NCBI GenBank assembly: GCA_024278515.1
Contig: JAJRTA010000159.1
Span: forward strand, 1 to 32,750
Origin: Candidatus Zixiibacteriota bacterium
GTDB taxonomy: Bacteria > Zixibacteria > MSB-5A5 > GN15 > FEB-12
Reading direction: 5' to 3'
Length of the DNA: 32,750 nt
Part shown: positions 17,341 through 27,186 of the stretch, one piece after another
How the letters are laid out: each line of letters starts with the position of its first letter
Numbering within the stretch: position 1 is the stretch's first letter
The notes under the pieces: generated by a model
What the model was told of the DNA's origin: nothing
The model's input: the letters and a program-made list of their open reading frames with translations, nothing else
The model's database searches: none
Made by a program: the position numbers and the translations under genes

Positions 17341-19677
17341 ATGGCACGAAAGAAGAGAAAGACAAAAAAGAAATCCGCTGACCGTAAAAAGCACGCATTC
17401 GGTGTTCTGCTTTTGCTTCTGGCGGTGCTTCTGACCATCTCCCTGGTTTCACACGCCCGAATAGACGACCAGAGAATAACCGGTGAGGTCGACCGCCATC
17501 TCAATCCATTCGAGCTTGAGTTTCACAATCAGGGGGGGATGATGGGCGCTTATCTGGCCTATGTCACCACCACGCTGATCGGATGGCTGTCCTTTTTTCT
17601 TCCGCTCGGTCTGATATTCGTATCGCTTCGGATGCTCACCACAAAAGTCGCCGAACGATTGGAGTTGAACAGTTTCCTCCTGTTCGTTATCTCGCTTCTG
17701 GGATCGATGATTTACAATATCCACATTGTTACCGAGCGTACATTGGTAATCAGGGATGGAGCAGTGGGCGGCTATCTGGGGGAGAAGCTGACCGAACTTT
17801 TCGTGCGTCTGGTCGGGCCGCTTGGTTCCTATGTCATGATCGGCGGTATCGCGTTGATTCTGCTTGTTCTCTACACTTCGATTACTCCCTTGCTGGCCGT
17901 TCGTCTGTCTTTGCCGGGCAGTCGCATGGTGAAAAAGGTTTACGTTATTATCAGAAAGCCGCTGGCGGTATTTCTCAGTTTTGACTGGCTGGCCGATCTT
18001 TTCTCCCGTGGGGAAAGTACTGACGATCGAGAAGAAGATGACGAAGAAACAGAGGAGCCGGTCGAATCATACACAACTGAAACCGAACTACCTGCCCGGG
18101 TTGTCCCGTCCGTATCAGCCCCGGACGTCTCTCCCGCCGGTGAAGAGACACCGCCTGCAAACAGACAACGCGAAGCAAAGGCCAGGCCGCCCAGACAGGT
18201 ACAACTCAACTCGGTGGAATACACCTATCCTCCGCTCGATCTGTTGAATATCAACCCGCACACCGGCGCTGCGGTCAACAACGAAGAACTGGAAATGACC
18301 GCCCGCATGTTACGGGAGACACTCGAGACCTTTGGCGTCAGAATCCAGGGAGAGATTGACCGTTTCCCCGGTCCGGTAATTACCCGCTACGAGTTCAAAC
18401 CGGCGGCCGGTGTAAAAGTCAACCAGATCGTGAACCTTTCGGATGATCTCGCGCTTGCTTTGAAAGCCCAGCGAATTCGCATTATAGCTCCCATTCCAGG
18501 TAAAGCGGCGGTCGGCGTTGAGATACCTAACCGGGCTCCGCAGATGGTTTATCTTCGCGATATTCTTTCAACACAGGCTTTCAACTCCGATGACAATATC
18601 CTGCCGGTAGCGCTGGGCAAAACTACAGCCGGTAAACCGTTCGTGGCCGATCTCACTAAAATGCCGCACCTGCTTATTGCCGGAGCGACCGGGGCCGGCA
18701 AATCGGTCTGCATGAATGTGCTGATAACTTCGCTGTTATATCGTTTGCACCCGCACCAGGTGCGGTTTGTAATGATCGACCCCAAGATGCTCGAACTGTC
18801 TGTTTACAAAGGTATCCCGCATCTGGGCCGGCCGGTCGTGACCAAATCAAAACGAGCTGAAAAAGTGCTGGCCGATGCGGTCAATGAAATGGAAAAACGG
18901 TACCGTAAACTGGCCGAAGCCTCTGTGCGCAATATACAGGAATACAATCGTAAGCAGAAAGATGAAGAACAGCGCCTGCCCTATATTGTCATATTCGTGG
19001 ACGAACTGGCCGATATGATGATGTCCGGCACCTCCGGCAAAACAGAACTCCTGATCACCCGTCTCGCCCAGATGTCGCGAGCGGTCGGGATACATCTTAT
19101 TCTGGCCACCCAGCGTCCTTCGGTCGATGTCATCACCGGACTGATCAAAGCCAACTTCCCGGCCAGAATAGCGTTTCAGGTATCATCGAAAGTCGACTCG
19201 CGTACGATTATCGATCAGAACGGCGCCGAAAAACTGCTGGGGCGCGGCGATATGCTGTTCTTACACACCGGACAGCCGGAGCCGATTCGTATTCACGGCG
19301 CCTATTTATCCAGCGAGGAATCGGATGCCATCGTGAAGTTTATCAGGGATCAGGGACTTGAACCCTTCACTCTCGAAAGTATGTCTCAGGCAACCGGAGA
19401 GCCGACCGAGTCCGAGATTGATTTCGGCGATCCGCTGTTCCGTGAAGCCTGTGAAGTAGTCGTTCGCCACAAACAGGGCTCGGTGTCTTTGCTTCAGCGA
19501 CGACTCGGTATCGGCTACCAGCGGGCCGCGCGTCTGATCGACAAGCTGGAGCAGGCCGGTATCGTCTCGCCGTTCGACGGCAGCAAGGCGCGCGACGTGC
19601 TTGTTGATAAAGCTTTCCTGGATGCGTTGTTTACTCAGAATCAAGCCTCGGCCGGTCTCGGATCAAGGCAGAACTGA
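17341..19677 (+). CDS. ftsK: DNA translocase FtsK/SpoIIIE (ATG 17341; ORF-track start 17257 is upstream of the terminator)
   Basis: N-terminal TM segments, Walker A LLIAGATGAGKSVCMNVLI, FVDELADMMM, RLAQMSRAVGIHLILATQRPSVDVITGLIKANFPARIAFQVSSKVDSRTIID, C-terminal winged-helix gamma domain. Confidence 0.96.
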   Translation: MARKKRKTKKKSADRKKHAFGVLLLLLAVLLTISLVSHARIDDQRITGEVDRHLNPFELEFHNQGGMMGAYLAYVTTTLIGWLSFFLPLGLIFVSLRMLTTKVAERLELNSFLLFVISLLGSMIYNIHIVTERTLVIRDGAVGGYLGEKLTELFVRLVGPLGSYVMIGGIALILLVLYTSITPLLAVRLSLPGSRMVKKVYVIIRKPLAVFLSFDWLADLFSRGESTDDREEDDEETEEPVESYTTETELPARVVPSVSAPDVSPAGEETPPANRQREAKARPPRQVQLNSVEYTYPPLDLLNINPHTGAAVNNEELEMTARMLRETLETFGVRIQGEIDRFPGPVITRYEFKPAAGVKVNQIVNLSDDLALALKAQRIRIIAPIPGKAAVGVEIPNRAPQMVYLRDILSTQAFNSDDNILPVALGKTTAGKPFVADLTKMPHLLIAGATGAGKSVCMNVLITSLLYRLHPHQVRFVMIDPKMLELSVYKGIPHLGRPVVTKSKRAEKVLADAVNEMEKRYRKLAEASVRNIQEYNRKQKDEEQRLPYIVIFVDELADMMMSGTSGKTELLITRLAQMSRAVGIHLILATQRPSVDVITGLIKANFPARIAFQVSSKVDSRTIIDQNGAEKLLGRGDMLFLHTGQPEPIRIHGAYLSSEESDAIVKFIRDQGLEPFTLESMSQATGEPTESEIDFGDPLFREACEVVVRHKQGSVSLLQRRLGIGYQRAARLIDKLEQAGIVSPFDGSKARDVLVDKAFLDALFTQNQASAGLGSRQN

Positions 19678-19702
19678 ACCAATACCACGACGTATAAATT
19701 AC

Positions 19703-20314
19703 ATGAAAACGAAACCCCTGATCCTTTGTCTGTTAGCAATCATCAGCCTGTGCGTCACAGCCACGGCCGAAAAAGAACCGTTTGAGCAAATAAAGGACCG
19801 GCTGGCAACCGCCCAATGCGTCCGCCTTGAGTTTCTCAATGTGATCTATTCGGATATTTTCGATCTGGTCGATTCCACTTATGGCTATGCCTGTCTGGCT
19901 TCCGACGGCCGTTACCGTGTGACAATCGGAACCGACACCTATCTCTTCGACGGTGAGTATCTTCATAGCTACTCCGAGGAAAACAATCAGGTTGTGGTGG
20001 AACCGTACTATTCTGACATGGAAAGCGAAATCACATTCATAACCCGCCTCGATGACCTGTATACGACCGCAAAGACAGACGACCCGGAACGATTCCACCT
20101 CACGCTCCGTAAAAAAACAGAGGGAGAACTTCCCGACTCAATGACTGTTATGATCGACCCTGTTGACCGCTTGATCTCACGACTTGAATACTACGATATC
20201 AACGACGAACTCAACCTGATCATACTGCTCAGCCAGGAGCTTGACTCTCTTTGTAACGAATCCGATTTCAGCCCCAATTTCCCTGATTCCGTCGAGATTC
20301 TGAGATTAAATTAA
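19703..20314 (+). CDS. LolA-like outer-membrane lipoprotein carrier protein
   Basis: Signal peptide MKTKPLILCLLAIISLCVTATAE; GYACLASDGRYRVTIGTDTYLFDGEYLHSYSEENNQVVVEPY is LolA-like; located next to ftsK. Confidence 0.72.
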   Translation: MKTKPLILCLLAIISLCVTATAEKEPFEQIKDRLATAQCVRLEFLNVIYSDIFDLVDSTYGYACLASDGRYRVTIGTDTYLFDGEYLHSYSEENNQVVVEPYYSDMESEITFITRLDDLYTTAKTDDPERFHLTLRKKTEGELPDSMTVMIDPVDRLISRLEYYDINDELNLIILLSQELDSLCNESDFSPNFPDSVEILRLN

Positions 20315-20315
20315 G

Positions 20316-21635
20316 ATGAAAATCTATATCCACCGGCTGGGTTGCCCCAAAAATGATGTTGATGCCGACTATATCGTGGAACGCCTGATCAGGGACGGTC
20401 ACACTCTTACCACCGAGCCTGAAGAGGCCGAGACAATTCTCGTCAACAGTTGCTGTTTTATTCTCCCTGCCCGCGAAGAAACCATTGACGAAATTCTGAA
20501 ACTATCACGGTTAAAAGAGACCGGTCGGCTCAAGCGGCTGTATCTGGCCGGTTGTATGGCCCAGCATTACGGTGACGAGATGCTGTCCGGAATGCCGGAA
20601 ATAGACGGCGCTTTCGGGCTGGGCGAACTGGAGGCCATATCAAGGGCAGTGAAGAGCGCGGCCAGGATGGATCGCACGGTCAAAACCGAATCACGCAATT
20701 TGAGCTACCTTGCCGGTCAGCGTGCTGTAACCGACAACTATCCGTATGCCTATCTCAAAATCTCCGATGGCTGTAACCGTCGATGTTCCTATTGTGTCAT
20801 CCCTCGTATTCGAGGCGGTTTTCGCAGCCGTACGATCGACGACCTGCTGGCCGAAGCCCGACACCTCTCCGTTCACGGCAAGAAAGAGCTGGTTCTGGTC
20901 TCTCAGGAGGCCACTCTCTACGGAGTCGATCTGAAACCACCTTCGGATATAATCACCCTGCTGTCTCATCTGGACAGGATCGAACAGCTCGCCTGGATAC
21001 GCCCGATGTATCTGCATCCGGCCCAGGTGACTGATGAATTGATAGAGTACATGGTCAGCCCAAACAAAACCCTTGAATATTTCGACCTGCCTCTTCAGCA
21101 TATTAATTCCGAAATGCTGGCCGCCATGGCCCGCTCGACCACACGCGAACAGATCGAACTTCTGATCGACAAAATCAGGGCGGCATCTTCGGATACTGTT
21201 ATCCGTTCTACTTTTATCGTCGGATTTCCGGGAGAAACGGAAAAACAGTTCGAGGAATTGCTCAGATTTGTCGAAGAGGCCGAGCTGGACCGTGTGGCCG
21301 GGTTTGTCTATTCGCCCGAGGAAGGATCACCGGCGGCCAAAATGCCCGGGCAGATTTCAGAGGTGGAAAAAAACCGCCGTCTCGATGAACTGATGAACCT
21401 GCAGCAGGAGATTGCCTTTAGTAAAAATTCTGCTTTGATAGGAAGCACTCATGAGGTTATCATAGATGCCGTTACAGAGGACGGTCCGGCGGAGGCTCGC
21501 ACCCGAGGCGACTGCCCCGAAGTGGACCAGCAACTGTTTATTACCGGTCATCCGCTCACGGTCGGTCAGATCTGCCTGGTCAGGATTGAATCGACAGAGG
21601 GTTATGATTTGTACGGTACGCTGATTGATAATTGA
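20316..21635 (+). CDS. rimO: ribosomal protein S12 methylthiotransferase RimO
   Basis: LGCPKNDVDADYI, radical-SAM CNRRCSYCVIPRIRGGFRSR, TFIVGFPGETEKQF, VAGFVYSPEEGSPAAKM, C-terminal TRAM domain. Confidence 0.96.
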   Translation: MKIYIHRLGCPKNDVDADYIVERLIRDGHTLTTEPEEAETILVNSCCFILPAREETIDEILKLSRLKETGRLKRLYLAGCMAQHYGDEMLSGMPEIDGAFGLGELEAISRAVKSAARMDRTVKTESRNLSYLAGQRAVTDNYPYAYLKISDGCNRRCSYCVIPRIRGGFRSRTIDDLLAEARHLSVHGKKELVLVSQEATLYGVDLKPPSDIITLLSHLDRIEQLAWIRPMYLHPAQVTDELIEYMVSPNKTLEYFDLPLQHINSEMLAAMARSTTREQIELLIDKIRAASSDTVIRSTFIVGFPGETEKQFEELLRFVEEAELDRVAGFVYSPEEGSPAAKMPGQISEVEKNRRLDELMNLQQEIAFSKNSALIGSTHEVIIDAVTEDGPAEARTRGDCPEVDQQLFITGHPLTVGQICLVRIESTEGYDLYGTLIDN

Positions 21636-21645
21636 GGACGGAGAC

Positions 21646-22290
21646 ATGATTCAGGTTGAGAAAGTCGGGATATTCCTGTCCAAGTGGGTCAGTTTTCTTG
21701 CTGTTCTTATATATCTGATCCAGTCCGGACTGTTGATATTTCTGATAAAAGACAAGTTCGATCTTGAGCGTCAACTCGCTTTCCAGCAAAAGCGAATCGA
21801 TGAGCTCGAGGAAAGACTTCAGATTTTCAAGGCTATCGAAGATTTTCAGATCGGCTTTACGGATGAAGAAGTAGGTCAACTAACTGACGTAATCATAGAA
21901 GAGAGCAAGCGTTACCGCTACGACCCGATGTTCATACTGGCCGTAATCCTGACCGAGTCATCTTTCCGAAAGGGACAGGTTTCGCACAAAGGGGCCAGGG
22001 GATTGATGCAGATGGTGCCGTATGTGGGCGAAGATGTGGCTCGTCGTTCAGGGGTAGATTATGACGGGACCGAATCATTGTTCGAGCCTGAGACCAATAT
22101 CAAGTTAGGGACGCTTCATCTGTTTGAGCAGATTCTCAAGTTCGGCGACGTCGAAAAAGGGATTGTGGCATATAACATGGGAGAGACACGTTTGCGCGGG
22201 CTGATGCGACTAAATCTGGAAATGCCTCAGCGGTATCTGAAAAAAGTTATGGAAAACTACCGTATGCTCAAGGAGACCTACACGGTTTGA
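21646..22290 (+). CDS. membrane-anchored lytic transglycosylase (SLT domain); ATG 21646 preferred over 21625
   Basis: N-terminal TM segment; YDPMFILAVILTESSFRKGQVSHKGARGLMQMVPYVGEDVA...NIKLGTLHL...GIVAYNMGE; gagg ribosome-binding site. Confidence 0.92.
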   Translation: MIQVEKVGIFLSKWVSFLAVLIYLIQSGLLIFLIKDKFDLERQLAFQQKRIDELEERLQIFKAIEDFQIGFTDEEVGQLTDVIIEESKRYRYDPMFILAVILTESSFRKGQVSHKGARGLMQMVPYVGEDVARRSGVDYDGTESLFEPETNIKLGTLHLFEQILKFGDVEKGIVAYNMGETRLRGLMRLNLEMPQRYLKKVMENYRMLKETYTV

Positions 22291-23225
22291 CACAACGTTT
22301 TCGTCACCCGATCCTGCTGGTAATACTTTTGTCCACGGTTATTGTCATGGTGCTGAACTGCGCCGGACCGCGAGCCCTGTCAACCATGACCGCTCAGGAG
22401 CTGTTTGAAGAGGGGATGAAGAAATATGAAGGGCATAAGTATATTCGCGCTATCGAGATTTTCCAGACCTGTGTCTATAACTACCCCGGTGATGACATCG
22501 TGGATTCCGCGCAGTATTATCTCGCACTGTCATATTTCGGCAACAAGGAATACGAAGTGGCTCAGGTCGAGTTCAATCGACTCGTGTTGAACTACCCGTC
22601 AAGTGTCTATTTCGAGCAGGCGGTTTTCATGCGTGCGGTCAGTTTCTTTGAATCCACGCCCGGACATTACGGGTTGGATCAGTCGGAGCTGGCAACAGCT
22701 ATTCGTCAGTTTGAAGATTTTATTATAGATTTTCCGGAGTCGGAGGTTGTTCCTGACGCCCGGAAATACTTGTTGGCGGCTCGAACCCGTCTGGCTCACA
22801 AGTATTACGACGCCGGAATCGTTTACAGCCGCATCAGAGCGTGGGAGTCGGCGCAGATATATTTTCAGAAAGTCATCGATGATTTTACCGACACTGAGTT
22901 TGCTCCTCTGGCCAGTTTCGAATATGCCTGGATGGATTACAAGCGCAAGAGATATGCGGAGGCCCGTAAAGGGTTCCATGATTTCCAGATAGTCTTCCCG
23001 GAGCATGAGAAAGTCGCCAAAGCTCGAGAGAACGAGATCAAAGCCGCCTTCATGCAGGGAGAAGTTGCTTACGACAAGGGTGACTATGCGAAGGCTTCGG
23101 AAATACTGGCCGAATTCAAACAAACCTATCCGGACCATAAACTGAACGGCAAGGTCGACAAGTATCTCCGAAAGATCGCCGAAAAGACCCAAACCGGGCC
23201 TAAGGCTGAGAGCGATGACTCCTGA
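22287..23225 (+). CDS. BamD-like outer-membrane assembly lipoprotein with TPR repeats (TTG start)
   Basis: Lipobox VLNC; TPR-like text AQELFEEGMKKYEGHKYIRAIEIFQTCVYNYPGDDIVDSAQYYLALSYFGNKEYEVAQVEFNRLVLNYPSS. Confidence 0.85.
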   Translation: MTQRFRHPILLVILLSTVIVMVLNCAGPRALSTMTAQELFEEGMKKYEGHKYIRAIEIFQTCVYNYPGDDIVDSAQYYLALSYFGNKEYEVAQVEFNRLVLNYPSSVYFEQAVFMRAVSFFESTPGHYGLDQSELATAIRQFEDFIIDFPESEVVPDARKYLLAARTRLAHKYYDAGIVYSRIRAWESAQIYFQKVIDDFTDTEFAPLASFEYAWMDYKRKRYAEARKGFHDFQIVFPEHEKVAKARENEIKAAFMQGEVAYDKGDYAKASEILAEFKQTYPDHKLNGKVDKYLRKIAEKTQTGPKAESDDS

Positions 23226-23820
23226 TGACGGCGGAAACTGGGGAATCTTAGGCGGGACATTCGACCCCGTACACTGCGGACATATCAACCTGGCTGTTCA
23301 GGTGGCGGCCCGTATCAGCCTCGATGGAGTTCTGCTGGTACCTTCATACAATCATCCGTTCAAGAACCGATGTTCAGCCTCATTTGAACACCGGATGGCC
23401 ATGCTGGAATTGAGCACTCAGGAGAATGAAAAGCTCGTGGTCAGCGATATCGAGAAATCACAATCCCTGACCGGTTACACTATCGACAGCATTAAAACGG
23501 TAAAAAAGCGATACCCGAATGCCGTCTGGTCGTTTATAATCGGCGAGGACAATGTGAAAGATCTCAGGTTCTGGCGCGACCCGGATCGGATTATGAAAGA
23601 AGTATGTGTCCTGGTCGGTTACCGTCCACCGCATGATTCGGAGAATATCCTGCGCGACCTGCCGTCAGACCGTATCAGGATGATCGAGATTGAGATGCGC
23701 GATATTTCATCGACTAAGATTCGTAAGCTGTTGCGCAGTGACCGTTCCGATCTGAGACTTAAAGAGATGATACCGGTCAAGGCGCTCAAGTACATAAAAG
23801 AAAACGGGTTGTACAGATGA
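23215..23820 (+). CDS. nadD: nicotinate-nucleotide adenylyltransferase
   Basis: GILGGTFDPVHCGHINLA, WSFIIGEDNVKDLRFWRDPDRI, DISSTKIRKLLRS. Confidence 0.93.
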   Translation: MTPDDGGNWGILGGTFDPVHCGHINLAVQVAARISLDGVLLVPSYNHPFKNRCSASFEHRMAMLELSTQENEKLVVSDIEKSQSLTGYTIDSIKTVKKRYPNAVWSFIIGEDNVKDLRFWRDPDRIMKEVCVLVGYRPPHDSENILRDLPSDRIRMIEIEMRDISSTKIRKLLRSDRSDLRLKEMIPVKALKYIKENGLYR

Positions 23821-26540
23821 GTAAATCCAAGGGCAGCGTCTATCTGATCGACGGTTCGGCTATCTTTTACCGTGCCTATTTCGCCTTCATACGCAACCCG
23901 CTGATCAACTCGAAAGGGGAAAACACATCGGCGACTTTCGGACTTATCAACTCGATTCTCAAACTGATCCGCGAAGAAAATCCTGATTACCTCGCGGTTG
24001 TGTTCGATACTTCCGAGCCGACTTTTCGGCATAAAATGTATGATGAATACAAATCTACCCGGGCCAAAATGCCTGATGATCTGGCCGAGCAGATTCCCCG
24101 CATCAGGCAGGCGGTAGAAGCTCTTAACATCACCTCATTCGAATTGCCCGGCTACGAAGCAGATGATCTGATCGGCACTTTTGCGCGCAGGGCGGCTGCC
24201 GACGGTTTTGATGTCTGGTGTGTAACCGGCGACAAGGATTATTTTCAATTAGTCGATAACCATGTTCGCATTTACTACCCGCGCCGCGGCTCCGAGCCGC
24301 CGGACAAGCTGGGGCGTGAGGAAGTCAAAGCGAAATTCGGTGTCTACCCGGAGCAGGTGATCGACAAACTGGCCCTGATGGGCGATTCGTCCGACAATAT
24401 CCCCGGCATTCCGGGTATCGGCCCGAAAACAGCCGACAAACTGCTGGAACAATTCGGTTCGCTGGAAACGATCCTGGAAAAATATAACGAAATCAAGGCC
24501 AGGGGGGTTCGCGAAAAGGTCGCCGCCGGCAGAGAATCAGCGCTTTTATCCAAAAAGCTCGTAACTATCGACACTGATGTCCCTGTCGAGTTCGATATTG
24601 ACAAGATCAGGTATCACGATGTCAACCATGAAGCGTGTCGCGAACTTTTTCTTGAAATGGAGTTTTCCGGCCTGCTGAAACAACTAACTAAGAATGGCGC
24701 CGAGGAAGTCGTCCCCGAGAAATCTGTTTCCAGGTTGAAAGTGGAATACATGACAGTTCGATCGCTTGAGGAACTGGAAACTTTGATCTCCGAACTTTCG
24801 AAAGCCAAAGAACTGGCTGTCGATACTGAAACGACATCTCTGAATGCTCTTGAAGCAGAACTCGTTGGAGTTTCGCTTTGCGCCCGGGCCGGGCTTGCTT
24901 ATTACATTCCCCTTGCTCACACCAGTGAGATAGAGAAAAATCTGCCGTTTGATGAAAGTCTCGCTCTTATCAAAAAGCTTCTGGAGAATCCCAAAGTTCA
25001 GAAATTCGGTCAAAACCTCAAATACGACATTGAGGTCCTGCATCGTTATGACGTAGATATCAACCCGGTCTCATTTGATACCCTGCTGGCTTCCTACTTG
25101 TTGAATCCGTCAGGTCGTGAGCACTCACTCGATTATCTGGCCATGAAACACTTCGACCACAAGATGCAACCGATTACCGACCTGATCGGGAGCGGCAGAA
25201 AACAAACCACTTTCGATACCGTCAAAGTATCCGAAGCCGCCTGGTATGCCGCCGAGGATGCCGATTACACCTACCGTTTGCGTGGTGTGCTGGCCCCCGA
25301 GCTTGACCGCCTGCAAATGCATCACCTTTATTACAATCTCGAAGTTCCTCTGATCAACGTACTGGTTTCGATGGAAGAGGCCGGTATTCTGGTTGATGAT
25401 ATTTTCCTCGAAAAGCTGTCCGACCAGATGGAAAAGAAACTCGAGAAACTACGTGAAGAGATTCATAGTTACGCGGGAGGGGAGTTCAACATCAATTCCA
25501 CTCAACAGCTCTCACACGTGCTGTTTGACAAACTGGGGCTCCCGACCAGGGGAAAAACGGCCAGGAAAACCGCATATTCCACTGATCAAAGAGTGCTTGA
25601 GGAACTGGCCCTGATGCACCCATTTCCGAAACTCATACTGAATTTTCGCCAGCTTACGAAACTAAAAAACACTTATGTTGACGCTCTTCCCAAACTGATC
25701 AATCCGACCACCGGACGCGTGCACACTTCTTTCAACCAGGCCGTGACCGCCACCGGGCGGCTGTCTTCGACCGATCCGAATCTGCAGAATATCCCCGTAC
25801 GCACGGAGGAAGGTCGGGAAATACGAAGGGCTTTTATTCCGCGGGACAAGGATCATATTCTGCTCGTAGCCGACTATTCTCAGATCGAGCTTCGTATTCT
25901 GGCCCACTATACACAGGATGAAGGTCTTATCAGAGCTTTCAAGTCAGCCGAAGACATCCATGCCCGTACTGCTGCGGAGGTGTACGGTGTTGATATTAAT
26001 GATGTCACCCCGGAACAGCGTCGCGCCGCCAAGACTGCCAATTTCGCCGTCATTTACGGTGTCTCCGCGTTCGGCCTGGCTCAGCAGACCGAGCTGGATC
26101 TCACCGGCGCACGACAGTTTATCGATACATATTTTGAGCGTTATCCGGGGATCAGGGAATACATGGAGACGACCAAAGAGAAGGCTCGCACCGACGGCTA
26201 TGTGACAACCCTGCTCAACCGTCGCCGCTATCTGCCTGAAATCAACAGCAGGAATTTCAATGTCCGTCAGTTCGCCGAACGCACCGCTATCAATACTCCG
26301 ATTCAGGGAACGGCCGCCGACATGATCAAAACAGCTATGCTTAATATCTATCGGAAGATGGATGGTATGAATTCAAAAATGGTTCTGCAGGTGCACGACG
26401 AACTGGTATTCGATGCCCACAAAGATGAGCTTGATGATCTCAAAGAACTGGTCCGTACCAAAATGGAAAAGGCCATCAAGCTGGATGTGCCGATCGTAGT
26501 AGATATGGGGGCAGGAGAGACCTGGCTCGACGCGAAGTAA
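23817..26540 (+). CDS. polA: DNA polymerase I with 5'-3' exo, apparently intact 3'-5' exo, and polymerase domains
   Basis: YLIDGSAIFYRAYFAF; ELAVDTETTSLN (DxE exo motif), KFGQNLKYD; ADYSQIELRILAH, RRAAKTANFAVIYGVSAFGL, QVHDELVFD. Confidence 0.98.
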   Translation: MSKSKGSVYLIDGSAIFYRAYFAFIRNPLINSKGENTSATFGLINSILKLIREENPDYLAVVFDTSEPTFRHKMYDEYKSTRAKMPDDLAEQIPRIRQAVEALNITSFELPGYEADDLIGTFARRAAADGFDVWCVTGDKDYFQLVDNHVRIYYPRRGSEPPDKLGREEVKAKFGVYPEQVIDKLALMGDSSDNIPGIPGIGPKTADKLLEQFGSLETILEKYNEIKARGVREKVAAGRESALLSKKLVTIDTDVPVEFDIDKIRYHDVNHEACRELFLEMEFSGLLKQLTKNGAEEVVPEKSVSRLKVEYMTVRSLEELETLISELSKAKELAVDTETTSLNALEAELVGVSLCARAGLAYYIPLAHTSEIEKNLPFDESLALIKKLLENPKVQKFGQNLKYDIEVLHRYDVDINPVSFDTLLASYLLNPSGREHSLDYLAMKHFDHKMQPITDLIGSGRKQTTFDTVKVSEAAWYAAEDADYTYRLRGVLAPELDRLQMHHLYYNLEVPLINVLVSMEEAGILVDDIFLEKLSDQMEKKLEKLREEIHSYAGGEFNINSTQQLSHVLFDKLGLPTRGKTARKTAYSTDQRVLEELALMHPFPKLILNFRQLTKLKNTYVDALPKLINPTTGRVHTSFNQAVTATGRLSSTDPNLQNIPVRTEEGREIRRAFIPRDKDHILLVADYSQIELRILAHYTQDEGLIRAFKSAEDIHARTAAEVYGVDINDVTPEQRRAAKTANFAVIYGVSAFGLAQQTELDLTGARQFIDTYFERYPGIREYMETTKEKARTDGYVTTLLNRRRYLPEINSRNFNVRQFAERTAINTPIQGTAADMIKTAMLNIYRKMDGMNSKMVLQVHDELVFDAHKDELDDLKELVRTKMEKAIKLDVPIVVDMGAGETWLDAK

Positions 26541-26644
26541 TTATTTGTTTACCGTCACAGTTACCGTTACGGAACTAAAGACATTTTAGTCCATTACCGA
26601 CAATCAAAGTAAATGAATAAATGTTAGTGTTATGGAGCGCATGG

Positions 26645-27004
26645 TTGTCTGATAAATTGAAAAATTGCTGGGAGGTCAAAAAGTGTGGACGGGGACCTGA
26701 TGATGCGAAAACTGAGGGACAAATACCCTGCTCTGCTGCCAACGAAAATGAGTTTACCGGTATTAACGGCGGCAGGTTCGGGGGACGTGTCTGCTGGGCG
26801 GTCGCCGGAACACTTTGTGAGGGGAAACTTCAGGGACTGTTTGCAGAGAAAATCGAAAGCTGTGTGAACTGCAAATTTTTCAAGCAGGTCTTTTCAGAGC
26901 AGGGTGAGACTTTTCAAATGTATCCCGGTGACAATCCCGACTCTGTAGAAAAAGAAGCTTGTGATGCTTCCTTTGAAGAATACGTCTCACCTTCAGGCGG
27001 CTGA
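26645..27004 (+). CDS. small two-CW domain (cysteine-rich) protein; TTG 26645 is a plausible start (ORF track opens at 26621)
   Basis: KNCWEVKKCGRG...IPCSAANENEFTGINGGRFGGRVCWAVAGTLCEGKLQGLFAEKIESCVNCKFFKQV; GGAG at 26634-26637 spaced well for TTG 26645. Confidence 0.75.
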   Translation: MSDKLKNCWEVKKCGRGPDDAKTEGQIPCSAANENEFTGINGGRFGGRVCWAVAGTLCEGKLQGLFAEKIESCVNCKFFKQVFSEQGETFQMYPGDNPDSVEKEACDASFEEYVSPSGG

Positions 27005-27025
27005 ACTATAATAACAAGTTATATT

Positions 27026-27186
27026 GCCCGGATACCCTCCCGGGCTTCTGCTATCACCGACAGAGTGTCCTGTCGAACCTGATCCGGGATCCGGTTCTAT
27101 ATCGCGTCATGCTGAACTTGATTCAGCATCCAGAAAACAAATGTACATCGATTCCGGGTCAGGCCGGGAATAACAGGGTAATGAGA
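27026..27186. repeat. cluster of inverted repeats in the long intergenic gap, resembling dispersed intergenic palindromic elements
   Basis: GCCCGG-8nt-CCGGGC (27026-27045); GAACCTGATCC G GGATCCGGTTC (27075-27097, one mismatch); ATGCTGAA-CTTGA-TTCAGCAT (27109-27129, perfect); then CCGGGTCAGGCCGGGAATAACAGGGTAATGA. Confidence 0.55.

Noticed and set aside
26571-26592. Hairpin ACTAAA-gacat-TTTAGT after polA as a terminator
   Set aside because: Only a 6-bp AT-rich stem with no following T-run; too weak to call.
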